From Micromonospora qiuiae (GTDB taxonomy: Bacteria; Actinomycetota; Actinomycetes; Mycobacteriales; Micromonosporaceae), in the NCBI RefSeq assembly GCF_016863555.1, contig NZ_BOPC01000038.1, forward strand, positions 45,988 to 109,987: a stretch of 64,000 nucleotides of DNA, read 5' to 3'. The position numbers and the translations under genes are program-made. The notes beneath the pieces were generated by a model, which was not told the DNA's origin, did not search any database, and saw nothing but the letters and a program-made list of their open reading frames with translations. This document shows positions 9,862 to 17,796 of the stretch, piece after piece (the first letter of the stretch is position 1; each line of letters opens with the position of its first letter).

Positions 9862-12302
9862 CGGCGTCAACGCCGACAATGTTCGGCCGTGTCCGTCGGG
9901 TGACCCGGCTCGGGGGCGAGGGCAGATTCGGTGCCCGCGCCCTGGCGGCCTTTTCGGTGAACGGACTGTCGAGCATCGGGAATCTCGTTGTCTCGGTCAC
10001 CGTCGCCCGGGGTGAACCGCTGGCCCGGCTGGGGCAGTTCGCGCTGGCACTTTCCATCTACGTACTGGCCACCGGGCTGATCCGTACGAGCATCACGGAG
10101 GCGGTCCTCGCCCCACGGCCGGGATCGAGGCCGGCGGAGGTGGGGGCAGGAGCGGGACGGGCCTGCCTGGTCGGCTCGGTGACCGGCGGCGCGGTTGTCG
10201 TGGTCGGTGCGGTCCTCGGCTCTCCGTACCTCGTCATCGCCGGCCTGGCGCTGCCCGGCCTGGTGCTCTGCGACTACATCAAGGCGATAAACCTCGGCGT
10301 GGGCCAGACACGTGTGGCGTTGGTGCAGGAGTGCATCTGGACCGGTTGCAGCGTGGCCGCCGTACTGTCGGCTCTTCTCGCGCCCGTCGCTCCGGTCGTG
10401 GTCTTCGGCGCGTGGGCCGCCGCCGGAGCGCTCACCGGATTCGGGGTCGCCGTCCAGCAGGACTACCCGGTGCTGCCCCGATGGGGGCTCGACCGACACG
10501 ACACCCGCGTCGCCGGTAACTTCGCCGCTCAATTCCTGGTCACGATCGGATCGTCACAGGTGGCGCTGAGCGCCCTGGCTGCGGCCGGCGGGGTCGTCGG
10601 CGTCTCGATCGTCGGTGCCATCGGGGCGGCTCGGACCATTTTCGGCCCGGTGACCCTCCTGATGGCCACCCTCTCATCGCTGATCGTGCCGTATCTCGCC
10701 CGGGCCCGACCGGTTACGCGCCGTGCTCGGCTACGTACGACCGGGCTGGTCAACGCGTTGGCGGTCGGTCTGATCGCTCCGGCGGCGCTCGCCGTGTGTC
10801 TGCTTCCGGACGGCATCGGTGAAGCCATGCTCGGCGCGAACTGGAGCGCCGCCCGACCGCTACTGCTCCTGCTGGCAGTCGAGGCCGTCCTGGCCCCCAT
10901 CGCCACCGTCGGTTTCGCCGGACACCGCGTGCAGGGGGCGGCCGGTCGCGCGTTGCTGATCGGCTGCGTGCTGGGACCGATGCGGATCCTCCTGTTCGTC
11001 TCCGGCGGTGTCCTGTACGGAGCCCAGGGGGCCGTGGCAGCACTGGCCGTGCTGGCAGCGCTGACCGCCGCCTGCTGGTGGCTCAGTTATCTGACGGTCG
11101 ATGCGAGCGGCGGACACTCCGCGGCTGGTCGGCCGAGCGGTACCACGGATTCCCCGGCGTGCTCGACCTACCGGGTGCTGGCGACCGTCGGCGCGTTCGA
11201 ACCCGGATTCCGCGGCGGCGGTCCAGTCAGATCCGTCGCGTGGATCGCAGACACGCTGCCCGCCGACATCGAACTGCTGCTGGTGACAGCGGATCATGAT
11301 CTCGGATGCGCAGAACCCTATCCGGAACTGTCCGGCCGATGGATTCGCCGTAACGACGAATGCGACGTCTTCTACCTGAGCCCGAAGAGCTTGCCGGGGT
11401 GGCTACGTGCCGCGCGCCGAATCCGGAGCAGGCCCCTCGACCTGCTCTACGTCAACAGTCTCTGGTCGCGCTATTCGATCGTCGCGATCCTGGCTGCCGC
11501 GTCCCGGCTCGTGCGCGTACGCGCGATCCTCGTCGCGCCCAGGGGGGAGCTTCTTCCCGGATCGCTCGGCCTGAAGCGGCCGAAGAAGCAAGCCTTCCTG
11601 CGGATCTGGGCACCGCTGCTGAAAAGGCTCGACGTGCGATGGCACGCGTGCAGCGAACTGGAGCGCGATCACATCAGAGCAATTTTTCCGTGGGCCCGGG
11701 TGCTGGTCGTCGGCAACCACGTCGACACAGCCGAGCCGCTGCCCCCGACCGGGCCGAACCCTGGGCCGTTGCGCCTCGTGTTCATCAGCCGCATCTCGGC
11801 ATCGAAGAACCTGGCGCTCGTCCTGGCGGCACTGAGAGACGTCACCCAACCGATCGACTTCGACGTCTTCGGTCCCTTGCAGGACGCCCGATACTGGGCC
11901 ACGTGCCAGGACCTGATGCGGCAACTGCCGTCCCACGTCCGGGTCCGGTACCTCGGTGCCCTGCCGCCCTCGGCCGTCGCCCCGACCTTCAGCCGGTACG
12001 ACGCGTTCGTGTTTCCCACGATCGGCGAGAATTTCGGGCACGTCATCATTCAGAGCCTCGCCGCTTCCTGCCCGGTCATCTGCTCGGACCACACGCCCTG
12101 GAGCGAATTGATCGAGCGGGCGCGCGGCCTCGTGGTCCGGCCGTTGACCGCGACCAGCTTGGCGGCGAGTCTCGACCAGTTGGCCGGCATGTCACCGCAG
12201 GACCGGTTCCAGGCGAGACAGGAAGCGGGCGAGGCGTACCGGAAATGGCGGCTGCAGAACGCCAACCGCAACGTCCTCGACGAGGCGCGGAACTTCTGCT
12301 GA
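9858..12302 (+). CDS. Fusion: Wzx-like polysaccharide flippase + GT4 glycosyltransferase
   Basis: One uninterrupted frame of 814 residues covers two functions. Residues about 20-415 form some twelve hydrophobic helices typical of MATE/MOP-superfamily flippases, from FSVNGLSSIGNLVVSVTVA to ALTAACWWLSYLTV, and would flip lipid-linked oligosaccharide. A hydrophilic linker (ASGGHSAAGRPSGTTDS) leads into a complete GT4 enzyme starting YRVLATVGAFEPGFRGGGPV, with donor-site IGENFGHVIIQSLAASCP. The second Glu of the usual EX7E is Gln. The start is GTG in a GTGA overlap with the polymerase; ATG 9879 is an alternative. Flippases and glycosyltransferases are normally separate proteins of about 430 and 370 residues, so this is unusual. 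Confidence 0.8.
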   Translation: MTASTPTMFGRVRRVTRLGGEGRFGARALAAFSVNGLSSIGNLVVSVTVARGEPLARLGQFALALSIYVLATGLIRTSITEAVLAPRPGSRPAEVGAGAGRACLVGSVTGGAVVVVGAVLGSPYLVIAGLALPGLVLCDYIKAINLGVGQTRVALVQECIWTGCSVAAVLSALLAPVAPVVVFGAWAAAGALTGFGVAVQQDYPVLPRWGLDRHDTRVAGNFAAQFLVTIGSSQVALSALAAAGGVVGVSIVGAIGAARTIFGPVTLLMATLSSLIVPYLARARPVTRRARLRTTGLVNALAVGLIAPAALAVCLLPDGIGEAMLGANWSAARPLLLLLAVEAVLAPIATVGFAGHRVQGAAGRALLIGCVLGPMRILLFVSGGVLYGAQGAVAALAVLAALTAACWWLSYLTVDASGGHSAAGRPSGTTDSPACSTYRVLATVGAFEPGFRGGGPVRSVAWIADTLPADIELLLVTADHDLGCAEPYPELSGRWIRRNDECDVFYLSPKSLPGWLRAARRIRSRPLDLLYVNSLWSRYSIVAILAAASRLVRVRAILVAPRGELLPGSLGLKRPKKQAFLRIWAPLLKRLDVRWHACSELERDHIRAIFPWARVLVVGNHVDTAEPLPPTGPNPGPLRLVFISRISASKNLALVLAALRDVTQPIDFDVFGPLQDARYWATCQDLMRQLPSHVRVRYLGALPPSAVAPTFSRYDAFVFPTIGENFGHVIIQSLAASCPVICSDHTPWSELIERARGLVVRPLTATSLAASLDQLAGMSPQDRFQARQEAGEAYRKWRLQNANRNVLDEARNFC

Positions 12303-12313
12303 GGTGCTGGCCC

Positions 12314-13231
12314 TCAGACCCGGACGTCCTGCCGGGCCAACCGAACCGCGTCGCCGGTCGAGCGGTCGCGTACCGCCCGCATCGCGCCTATCATCTCCGG
12401 CCAGTCCGGCGGGCGGTAGCCGGTCGACGCCGCCAACGCATCCGCGCGCAACGACCGGTCACAGGCGAACTCGTCGCATGGCACCAGCTCACCACGCCAG
12501 CCGTACACGTCGGCGACCAGGCGGAGCAGTTCGTACTTCGAGATGGGGCGGGCGGCCACGTGGTAGAGCCCGGTCAGGTCCTCCCGGGGGAGGACGACCT
12601 CTCGTAGCAGTCGGGCGAACTCGACGGTCGTCACTCCGCTGTAGATGGCTCTGGTCCAGCCCCGTACCAGCCCTGACTGGCTGAGGAACCAGTCGACCAG
12701 CGAGCGGTTGGAGCTGAGCTCGTGCCCGACGATGGACGTACGGAGAGTCAGCGCGGGAGCCGCAACGGTTTCCCCCAGCAACTTCGACCGTCCGTAGAAG
12801 TCCGCCGGATCAGGCAGGTCGGTCTCGACGTAGCTGCCCCGGCCACCGGAGAACACACAGTCGGTGCTGATGTGGATCAGACGGCTTCCGATTCGGGCGC
12901 AAGCCTCCGCCAACAGGTGGGGGAAGAGCGCATTGATCGTCGCTGTCTGTACGGCGTCCTGCACGTCGGGGCGTTGTTTGATCACGCCGATGCAGTTGAC
13001 GACCGCGTGCGGCCGGATGCTGTCGAGGATCTGCTGTACCTGTTCGAACCGAGCGGCGTCGACTCCCGGGGTGATCCGCGTGAGCAACCGGGCCGGATAG
13101 TGGTGGGCGTGCAGGGCGAGGTCCCGCGCGGTGCCGTGGACTTCGAGCCGTTCATCACTGCTCAGCTCACGCAGGAGCGTGTGACCGAGCATCCCGGTGA
13201 CCCCGAGAACGAGGACGCGTTGGATCATCAT
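12314..13231 (-). CDS. RmlD-like NDP-sugar reductase, WbvR/QnlB type
   Basis: This 305-residue SDR starts with the NADP loop VLGVTGMLGHTL, continues with NCIGVIKQRPD and ISTDCVFSGGRG, and has the YxxxK pair in FYGRSKLLGE. LRTSIVGHELSSNRSLVDWFLSQ resembles the reductases of UDP-L-RhaNAc/L-QuiNAc pathways. It would reduce the 4-keto group made by the dehydratase two genes upstream. CapF/FnlB reductases of the L-FucNAc route carry an extra C-terminal cupin domain of about 100 residues. It is absent here, which favours L-RhaNAc followed by L-QuiNAc. The start overlaps the upstream stop as ATGA; the adjacent second ATG (13228) has better spacing from AAGAGG. The 3' end converges on the flippase-GT gene with an 11-bp gap. 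Confidence 0.8.
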   Translation of the reverse strand: MMIQRVLVLGVTGMLGHTLLRELSSDERLEVHGTARDLALHAHHYPARLLTRITPGVDAARFEQVQQILDSIRPHAVVNCIGVIKQRPDVQDAVQTATINALFPHLLAEACARIGSRLIHISTDCVFSGGRGSYVETDLPDPADFYGRSKLLGETVAAPALTLRTSIVGHELSSNRSLVDWFLSQSGLVRGWTRAIYSGVTTVEFARLLREVVLPREDLTGLYHVAARPISKYELLRLVADVYGWRGELVPCDEFACDRSLRADALAASTGYRPPDWPEMIGAMRAVRDRSTGDAVRLARQDVRV

Positions 13232-14520
13232 GGCCTCTTGTTCCGGCGGGAAGTCCTGCCCCGCCGTGCCGCCTCGGTGAGCAGATCCGCGAGGATCCGC
13301 TCGTTGCTCGCCTCACTCATATGGGTCAGGTAGTACTGGCGGCCTGCTTGCCCCATGGCCCGTAGCTGATGCCGGGGTGTCGCCCTCGCCGATCGGATCA
13401 CCGCCGCCAGGCCCGCTGGGTCCTCAGGCGGCGCCGCGAAGCCGGCTCGGGCGTCGTGGGTGATTCGTGCCGCGTCACCGGGCGCGCAGACGAGCATCGG
13501 TTGACCGCAGGCGAGGATCGACTGAATCTTGCTGGGCAAGGTGATCCGGAACAGTGGTTCGTCCGCCAGAGACACCAGGTGCAGATCGGCGGCGGCCATG
13601 CGGGCGGCCATCCGGTCCGGGGGAATCGGGTCGAGAAAATGTATGTTGCCCGGCCGATCTCGCATCGCCCGAGCCGTCAGATTGTCCTTCTCGACTCCGT
13701 CACCCACCAACAGCAGATGTACGTCTGGGAGGTCACGCAGCCAGCTCATGGCGTCGATCACGACATCGAGTCGCTGCGCCGCGCCGAGGTTGCCGCCGTA
13801 CATCAGCAGGAAGTGCTCGTCGGTCAGACCCAACCGGGATCGCAGTCCGGGTTCTGGCTCGGTCGGCTGCATGATCTTCTCGTCAGCCCAGTTGTAGATC
13901 ACCGAGACCTTGTCGGCCGGTACGCCCCGATCGATGATGATGTCCCGTAGCCCCGGAGCGGGCACCGTCACATGGTCGGCCCAGCGGTAGGACTGGTCGG
14001 TGAAGCGGCCCAGCGCCGCTTCCGCGAGGCGCCGGGTGAGGCCCTCGGTGAGGAACCCGGTCGCGAACACGTTGTCCGGCCACAAATCGAGGACCATCGT
14101 CACGTACGGTGTTCCCCAGCGCAGCCGGGCCGTCATGGCCGCGGCGGTCGCGGTCACCGGCGAGGAGTACACCAGGGCCACGTCCGCGTCGCGTAGCACG
14201 CGCCCGCCGAGCAGCGCGGAGGACGCGGCCCAGCTCACGTAGTTCACGGTCCGACCGAAAGCGGACCGGTCGTGGCTGGGGTAGAGCGGTGTGCGTACGA
14301 CACGCATCCCGTCGTGTTTCTCGACGGTCCTGCGCCGGGCCGAGTAGCCCTCGTACACGACACCGCGGGGATAGTTCGGAACGCCGGTGAGCACCTCGAC
14401 GGCGAAGCCTTGCCGGCGCAGCGATCCGGTGAAGCGTTTCGTGAGGGACGCGGGCTCCGGGGGGAACCACTGGCTGACCAGTGCGACCCGGTCCGCTCGT
14501 TCGCTGGCGCCGGTGTTCAC
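13228..14520 (-). CDS. GT4 glycosyltransferase, WbuB/WcaI-like
   Basis: This 430-residue GT-B enzyme starts VALVSQWFPPEPASLTKRF. It contains VLTGVPNYPRGVVYEGY and VLDLWPDNV, hallmarks of the WbuB/WcaI branch, and a donor-side LPSKIQSILACGQPML. WbuB proteins in enteric O-antigen loci accompany fnl or qnl genes and transfer 2-acetamido-2,6-dideoxy-L-hexoses; here the gene lies between the dehydratase and reductase of such a pathway. The start is GTG, overlapping the dehydratase stop as GTGA, and the stop overlaps the reductase start. The three genes therefore form one coupled operon. The sugar specificity is an inference from context. Confidence 0.85.
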   Translation of the reverse strand: MNTGASERADRVALVSQWFPPEPASLTKRFTGSLRRQGFAVEVLTGVPNYPRGVVYEGYSARRRTVEKHDGMRVVRTPLYPSHDRSAFGRTVNYVSWAASSALLGGRVLRDADVALVYSSPVTATAAAMTARLRWGTPYVTMVLDLWPDNVFATGFLTEGLTRRLAEAALGRFTDQSYRWADHVTVPAPGLRDIIIDRGVPADKVSVIYNWADEKIMQPTEPEPGLRSRLGLTDEHFLLMYGGNLGAAQRLDVVIDAMSWLRDLPDVHLLLVGDGVEKDNLTARAMRDRPGNIHFLDPIPPDRMAARMAAADLHLVSLADEPLFRITLPSKIQSILACGQPMLVCAPGDAARITHDARAGFAAPPEDPAGLAAVIRSARATPRHQLRAMGQAGRQYYLTHMSEASNERILADLLTEAARRGRTSRRNKRP

Positions 14521-15557
14521 GCCAGGGCCCCGACCGTGTGTGCATCAAGTTGGGCTCGGACCTCCGGCAGGGTCAACAGCAGTGCTTCGATCTCCGCAAC
14601 GGTGAGACGTCGAGCGTTGTGCGAGTTGAAATCCGCCTGATCGCTTCGGTCGACATCACCCTCCTCGAAGTAGAGGGCGTAGTTGAGATCCCGGCTGTCC
14701 ACCGGAATCCGAAGAAAATCCCCGCGGTCTTCGGCACGGGACATGTCCTCACGGCCGGCGAGCGTCTCGTAGAGCTTCTCGCCGTGCCGGATACCGAGAA
14801 TGTTGAACTTGGCCGGCACGCCGAACAGGTTGCACAGGGCCGTTGCCAGATCCCCGATCGTGCAGGCGTCCGCCTTGCGAACGAAGATGTCCCCCGGGCG
14901 GCCGTTGTGGAACGCGTGCTCGACCAACCCCACCGACTGCTCCAACGACATCAGGAATCGGGTCATCTTCGGTTCGGTCACGGTTATCGGCACGCCGCGC
15001 CGGATCTGTTCGATGAACAGCGGTATCACCGAGCCGCGCGAATACATGACGTTGCCGTAGCGCACGATGCAGACCCGGGTCCGGGCGGTGGGATTGTTGC
15101 GAGCGTGCGCCTGGGCCACCTTCTCCATCAACGCCTTCGCCATGCCCATCGCATTGATCGGGTAGACGGCTTTGTCGGTGCTCAGCACCACCAGCGACTC
15201 GACGCCGTTGCGCTCGCAGGCGTCCACCACGTTCGCGCTGCCGAGCACATTGGTGCGGACCGCCTCTAGCGGAAAGAACTCGCAGGAGGGCACCTGTTTG
15301 AGGGCGGCGGCGTGGAAGACGAACTGGGTGCCCCTGCTGGCCTTGGCCACCGAGTCGTATTCGCGTACGTCGCCGACGTAGTAGCGGACGCGGTCGTCGC
15401 GGAGCTGGTGTCGCATGGTCTCCTGCTTGGACTCGTCCCGACTGAGGACCCGTACCTCCGCGGCGCCCGCCTGAAGGAGTCGGGAGACCATCGTCCGCCC
15501 GAAGGACCCCGTGCCGCCGGTGATCAGAAAACGCCGGCCCATGAGCGTGGACGTCAC
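14517..15557 (-). CDS. UDP-GlcNAc 4,6-dehydratase/epimerase, QnlA/WbvB/CapE type
   Basis: This 346-residue CapD-family SDR has LITGGTGSFGRTMV at the N-terminus, followed by SRDESKQETMR, YYVGDVREYDSV, HAAALKQVPSCEFFPLEAV and STDKAVYPINAMGMAKALMEK. These match the soluble inverting dehydratases (WbjB/CapE/FnlA) that turn UDP-GlcNAc into UDP-2-acetamido-2,6-dideoxy-L-arabino-4-hexulose. The catalytic Tyr is replaced by Met in MGMAK, as is typical for this subfamily. The GTG start is preceded by AGGAG at 5-nt spacing; ATG 15542 is a weaker option. It heads the dehydratase-GT4-reductase operon. The 2-epimerase gene diverges upstream. Confidence 0.88.
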   Translation of the reverse strand: MTSTLMGRRFLITGGTGSFGRTMVSRLLQAGAAEVRVLSRDESKQETMRHQLRDDRVRYYVGDVREYDSVAKASRGTQFVFHAAALKQVPSCEFFPLEAVRTNVLGSANVVDACERNGVESLVVLSTDKAVYPINAMGMAKALMEKVAQAHARNNPTARTRVCIVRYGNVMYSRGSVIPLFIEQIRRGVPITVTEPKMTRFLMSLEQSVGLVEHAFHNGRPGDIFVRKADACTIGDLATALCNLFGVPAKFNILGIRHGEKLYETLAGREDMSRAEDRGDFLRIPVDSRDLNYALYFEEGDVDRSDQADFNSHNARRLTVAEIEALLLTLPEVRAQLDAHTVGALA

Positions 15558-15784
15558 GGTAACTCCTGTTCTCCCCCAACTGCAAGGGGTAAGTGCGATC
15601 TCATCAAGCCAGACGATACGTCCGCATACATCCGCCGATGACGGAAAACGGGAAAACGGCGATAACCGATAGGAATGCGATCAGTTTTCATGCCACGCGC
15701 CGTTACCGGCGTTGATCATCCTCGTTTGGTCATGAGACAGCGCCCGTCGTCAGGCGGCGTCGGCTGCGGTGAAGGGGGCGGGCA
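15558..15784. promoter_or_regulatory. Divergent promoter region between dehydratase and 2-epimerase genes
   Basis: This is a 227-bp intergenic region with lower GC than its neighbours, especially around 15620-15700 (runs such as GGAAAACGGGAAAACGG). A small dyad, CGCCGTTACCGGCG, lies near 15698. It should contain both divergent promoters. No recognised operator is visible. Confidence 0.4.
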
Positions 15785-16909
15785 ATGACGCGGGTTATGA
15801 CGGTGGTGGGCACGCGTCCGGAGATAATCCGGCTGTCCAGGATCATGAATCGACTCGACCGGACCGTGGAGCATGTCCTGGTGCACACCGGGCAGAACTG
15901 GGACCACTCGCTGTCCGATGTCTTCTTCACCGAACTGCGGCTACGGGAACCGGATCGATTTCTCAAGGTCGACACCTCGTCGCTCGGGCGGGTTCTCGGT
16001 GGCGTTCTCGTCGGTGTGGAGGAGGCGATCCGGGACGTGCGGCCGGACGCCCTGCTCGTCCTGGGCGACACCAACAGCAGCGTGGCCGCGGTGATGGCCC
16101 GTCGGATGCGGGTGCCGGTCTACCACATGGAGGCCGGGAACCGGTGCTTCGACCTCAACGTGCCGGAGGAGACCAACCGCCGGCTGGTTGACCACGTGTC
16201 GGACTTCAACCTGGTCTATTCCGAGCACGCACGGCGAAACCTGTTGGCCGAGGGCCTGCATCCGCGCCGGATCCTGCACACCGGCTCGCCGATGCGCGAG
16301 GTGCTCGATTTCTATCGCACGGACATCGAGTCATCGCGAATCCTGGAGCGCCTTGAGCTTGCGCCACGCGGCTATTTCGTGGTCAGCGCGCATCGGGAGG
16401 AGAATGTCGACAGCGTTGAGCGGCTGCGTCGACTGCTCGACTGCCTGTCCGCAGTCCGGCGGATGTGGCAGCTGCCGGTGCTGGTATCCACCCACCCGCG
16501 TACCCGTAAGCGGCTCGAGTCGCTGACCGGTGGGATGCTCGACCTCGACGGGATCGCCTTCCATGAACCATTCGGCCTCTTCGACTACGTGCGGCTGCAG
16601 ACCCAGGCGCGCTGCGTGCTCTCGGACAGCGGCACCATCAGCGAGGAGGCCGCGATCCTCGGCTTTCCTGCCGTCACGCTGCGGGACTCGATGGAGCGGC
16701 CGGAAGCGCTCGACGCGGGCGGCATCATCATGACGGGTCTCGATCCGGAAGGGGTGGTCGACGCCGTCCGAGTGACGATCGACCAGGTCGCGGCAACTGG
16801 CGTGCCCTGCCCGGCGGACTACCAGGTCCCCGATACCTCTCGTCGCGTCGTCGGCTTCATTCTCTCCACCGTGCGCCGGCATCACGACTGGGCCGGCATC
16901 CGCAGATGA
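15785..16909 (+). CDS. Non-hydrolysing UDP-N-acetylhexosamine 2-epimerase, QnlC/CapG/FnlC type
   Basis: This 374-residue GT-B-like epimerase has GTRPEIIRLSRIM at the N-terminus. LGDTNSSVAA, HMEAGNRCFDLNVPEETNR, TGSPMREVL, SAHREEN and SDSGTISEEAAILGFPAVTLR follow. The AGNRCFD and DSMERPEALDAGG segments are typical of the branch acting on UDP-2-acetamido-2,6-dideoxy-L-hexoses rather than WecB acting on UDP-GlcNAc. It would complete the pathway begun by the divergent dehydratase and the RmlD-like reductase, giving UDP-L-QuiNAc from UDP-L-RhaNAc. An AAGGGGGCGGG ribosome binding site precedes the ATG. WecB activity (UDP-ManNAc) remains possible. Confidence 0.85.
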   Translation: MTRVMTVVGTRPEIIRLSRIMNRLDRTVEHVLVHTGQNWDHSLSDVFFTELRLREPDRFLKVDTSSLGRVLGGVLVGVEEAIRDVRPDALLVLGDTNSSVAAVMARRMRVPVYHMEAGNRCFDLNVPEETNRRLVDHVSDFNLVYSEHARRNLLAEGLHPRRILHTGSPMREVLDFYRTDIESSRILERLELAPRGYFVVSAHREENVDSVERLRRLLDCLSAVRRMWQLPVLVSTHPRTRKRLESLTGGMLDLDGIAFHEPFGLFDYVRLQTQARCVLSDSGTISEEAAILGFPAVTLRDSMERPEALDAGGIIMTGLDPEGVVDAVRVTIDQVAATGVPCPADYQVPDTSRRVVGFILSTVRRHHDWAGIRR

Positions 16910-16950
16910 TCGACGCCGGCCGCCGGCGTGATCGATGCCAGCCGTCGGCT

Positions 16951-16967
16951 GCCGGCCTGGGGCCGGC
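16951..16967. terminator. Hairpin between converging genes
   Basis: A perfect 7-bp dyad, GCCGGCC-TGG-GGCCGGC, lies in the 69-bp gap between the converging epimerase and acetyltransferase genes. There is no T-run, so it is only a candidate bidirectional terminator. Confidence 0.4.
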
Positions 16968-16978
16968 GTGCCGACGTC

Positions 16979-17650
16979 TCACCGGGCTGGCACGCCCTTG
17001 ACCACCGCACCAGGGGGGACGTCCCGGGTCACGCACGCAGCCGCGCCCACCACGGCACCGCTGCCGACCGTCAGTTTCGGCAGGACGACCGCTGCGGAGC
17101 CGACCATGGCAGCCTCCTCCAAGCGGCAGTAGCCGGAAATCGCAGCGAGCGGGTTCACGGACACGAAGTCATCGAGCCGGTTGTCGTGGCCGACGGCGCA
17201 GTTCTGGTTGAGGTGCACGTGCCGTCCGAGGACGACGTTCGTGGTGACGCGCGCGCCGCCGGCGGCGACCAACCCCTCGGCGAAGACACAGTCCGCCCCG
17301 ATCTCCGCGTTCGGATGCACGAGGCTGGCGGCGGCCAGCCCGTATCCCCGGATCGCCTCGTCCGTGCGTCGCCGCCGGCGTGGATCGCCCACACCCAGCG
17401 CGATGTACGTGTCAGACGGCAACTCCGCCAGCAGTCGGATCGGACCGAGAAGCCGGGCGCCCAGCCGATGTACCAGCTTCAGGTTGCTGTCAACGGGGTG
17501 GTCATCGACGAAGCCGAGGACGTGCCAGAACGAGCTTTCGCCGCCCCGGGCGTTGATCGCTCGTACTATTCCGAAGATCTCTCGGGCCATGCCTCCGGTG
17601 CCGACGATCACCAGATCGCTCGGTCGGGTGGTGGCCTCAGCAGTGGTCAT
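16979..17650 (-). CDS. PglD/NeuD-family sugar N-acetyltransferase
   Basis: This 223-residue protein has a Rossmann-like N-terminal sugar-nucleotide domain (LVIVGTGGMAREI) and a C-terminal left-handed beta-helix of hexapeptide repeats ending in VPPGAVVKGVPAR. The catalytic-base His is probably H155 in AVGHDNRL. PglD enzymes acetylate the 4-amino group of UDP-4-amino-sugars. The PglE-like aminotransferase and PglC-like transferase genes upstream fit this; acetylation of GDP-perosamine is the alternative. Where PglD and the second window paralogue have GHG, this protein has GMA, losing a His near the active site. ATG 17650 has GGAG at good spacing; ATG 17800, overlapping the previous stop as ATGA, would add 50 Gly/Pro-rich residues. 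Confidence 0.8.
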   Translation of the reverse strand: MTTAEATTRPSDLVIVGTGGMAREIFGIVRAINARGGESSFWHVLGFVDDHPVDSNLKLVHRLGARLLGPIRLLAELPSDTYIALGVGDPRRRRRTDEAIRGYGLAAASLVHPNAEIGADCVFAEGLVAAGGARVTTNVVLGRHVHLNQNCAVGHDNRLDDFVSVNPLAAISGYCRLEEAAMVGSAAVVLPKLTVGSGAVVGAAACVTRDVPPGAVVKGVPAR

Positions 17651-17796
17651 CGTCGCTCCGATCGGATTCACCCCCAGGTGCCCGTCGACCATCTGGTTCA
17701 TCAGCCCGCCGGTGTGCCAGAGGGCGACGGGGGCAGACTCAGTCGGGCGCCCACCAGGGCCGCGGTGAGGCGTGGTTGGAATCGATAAGACGGTCG

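Noticed and set aside
9858..12302. Flippase and GT4 as two separate genes
   Set aside because: No stop or frame change lies between them, and no strong ribosome binding site with start was seen at the junction. An internal GTG near 11175 remains possible, so the fusion is reported with a check.
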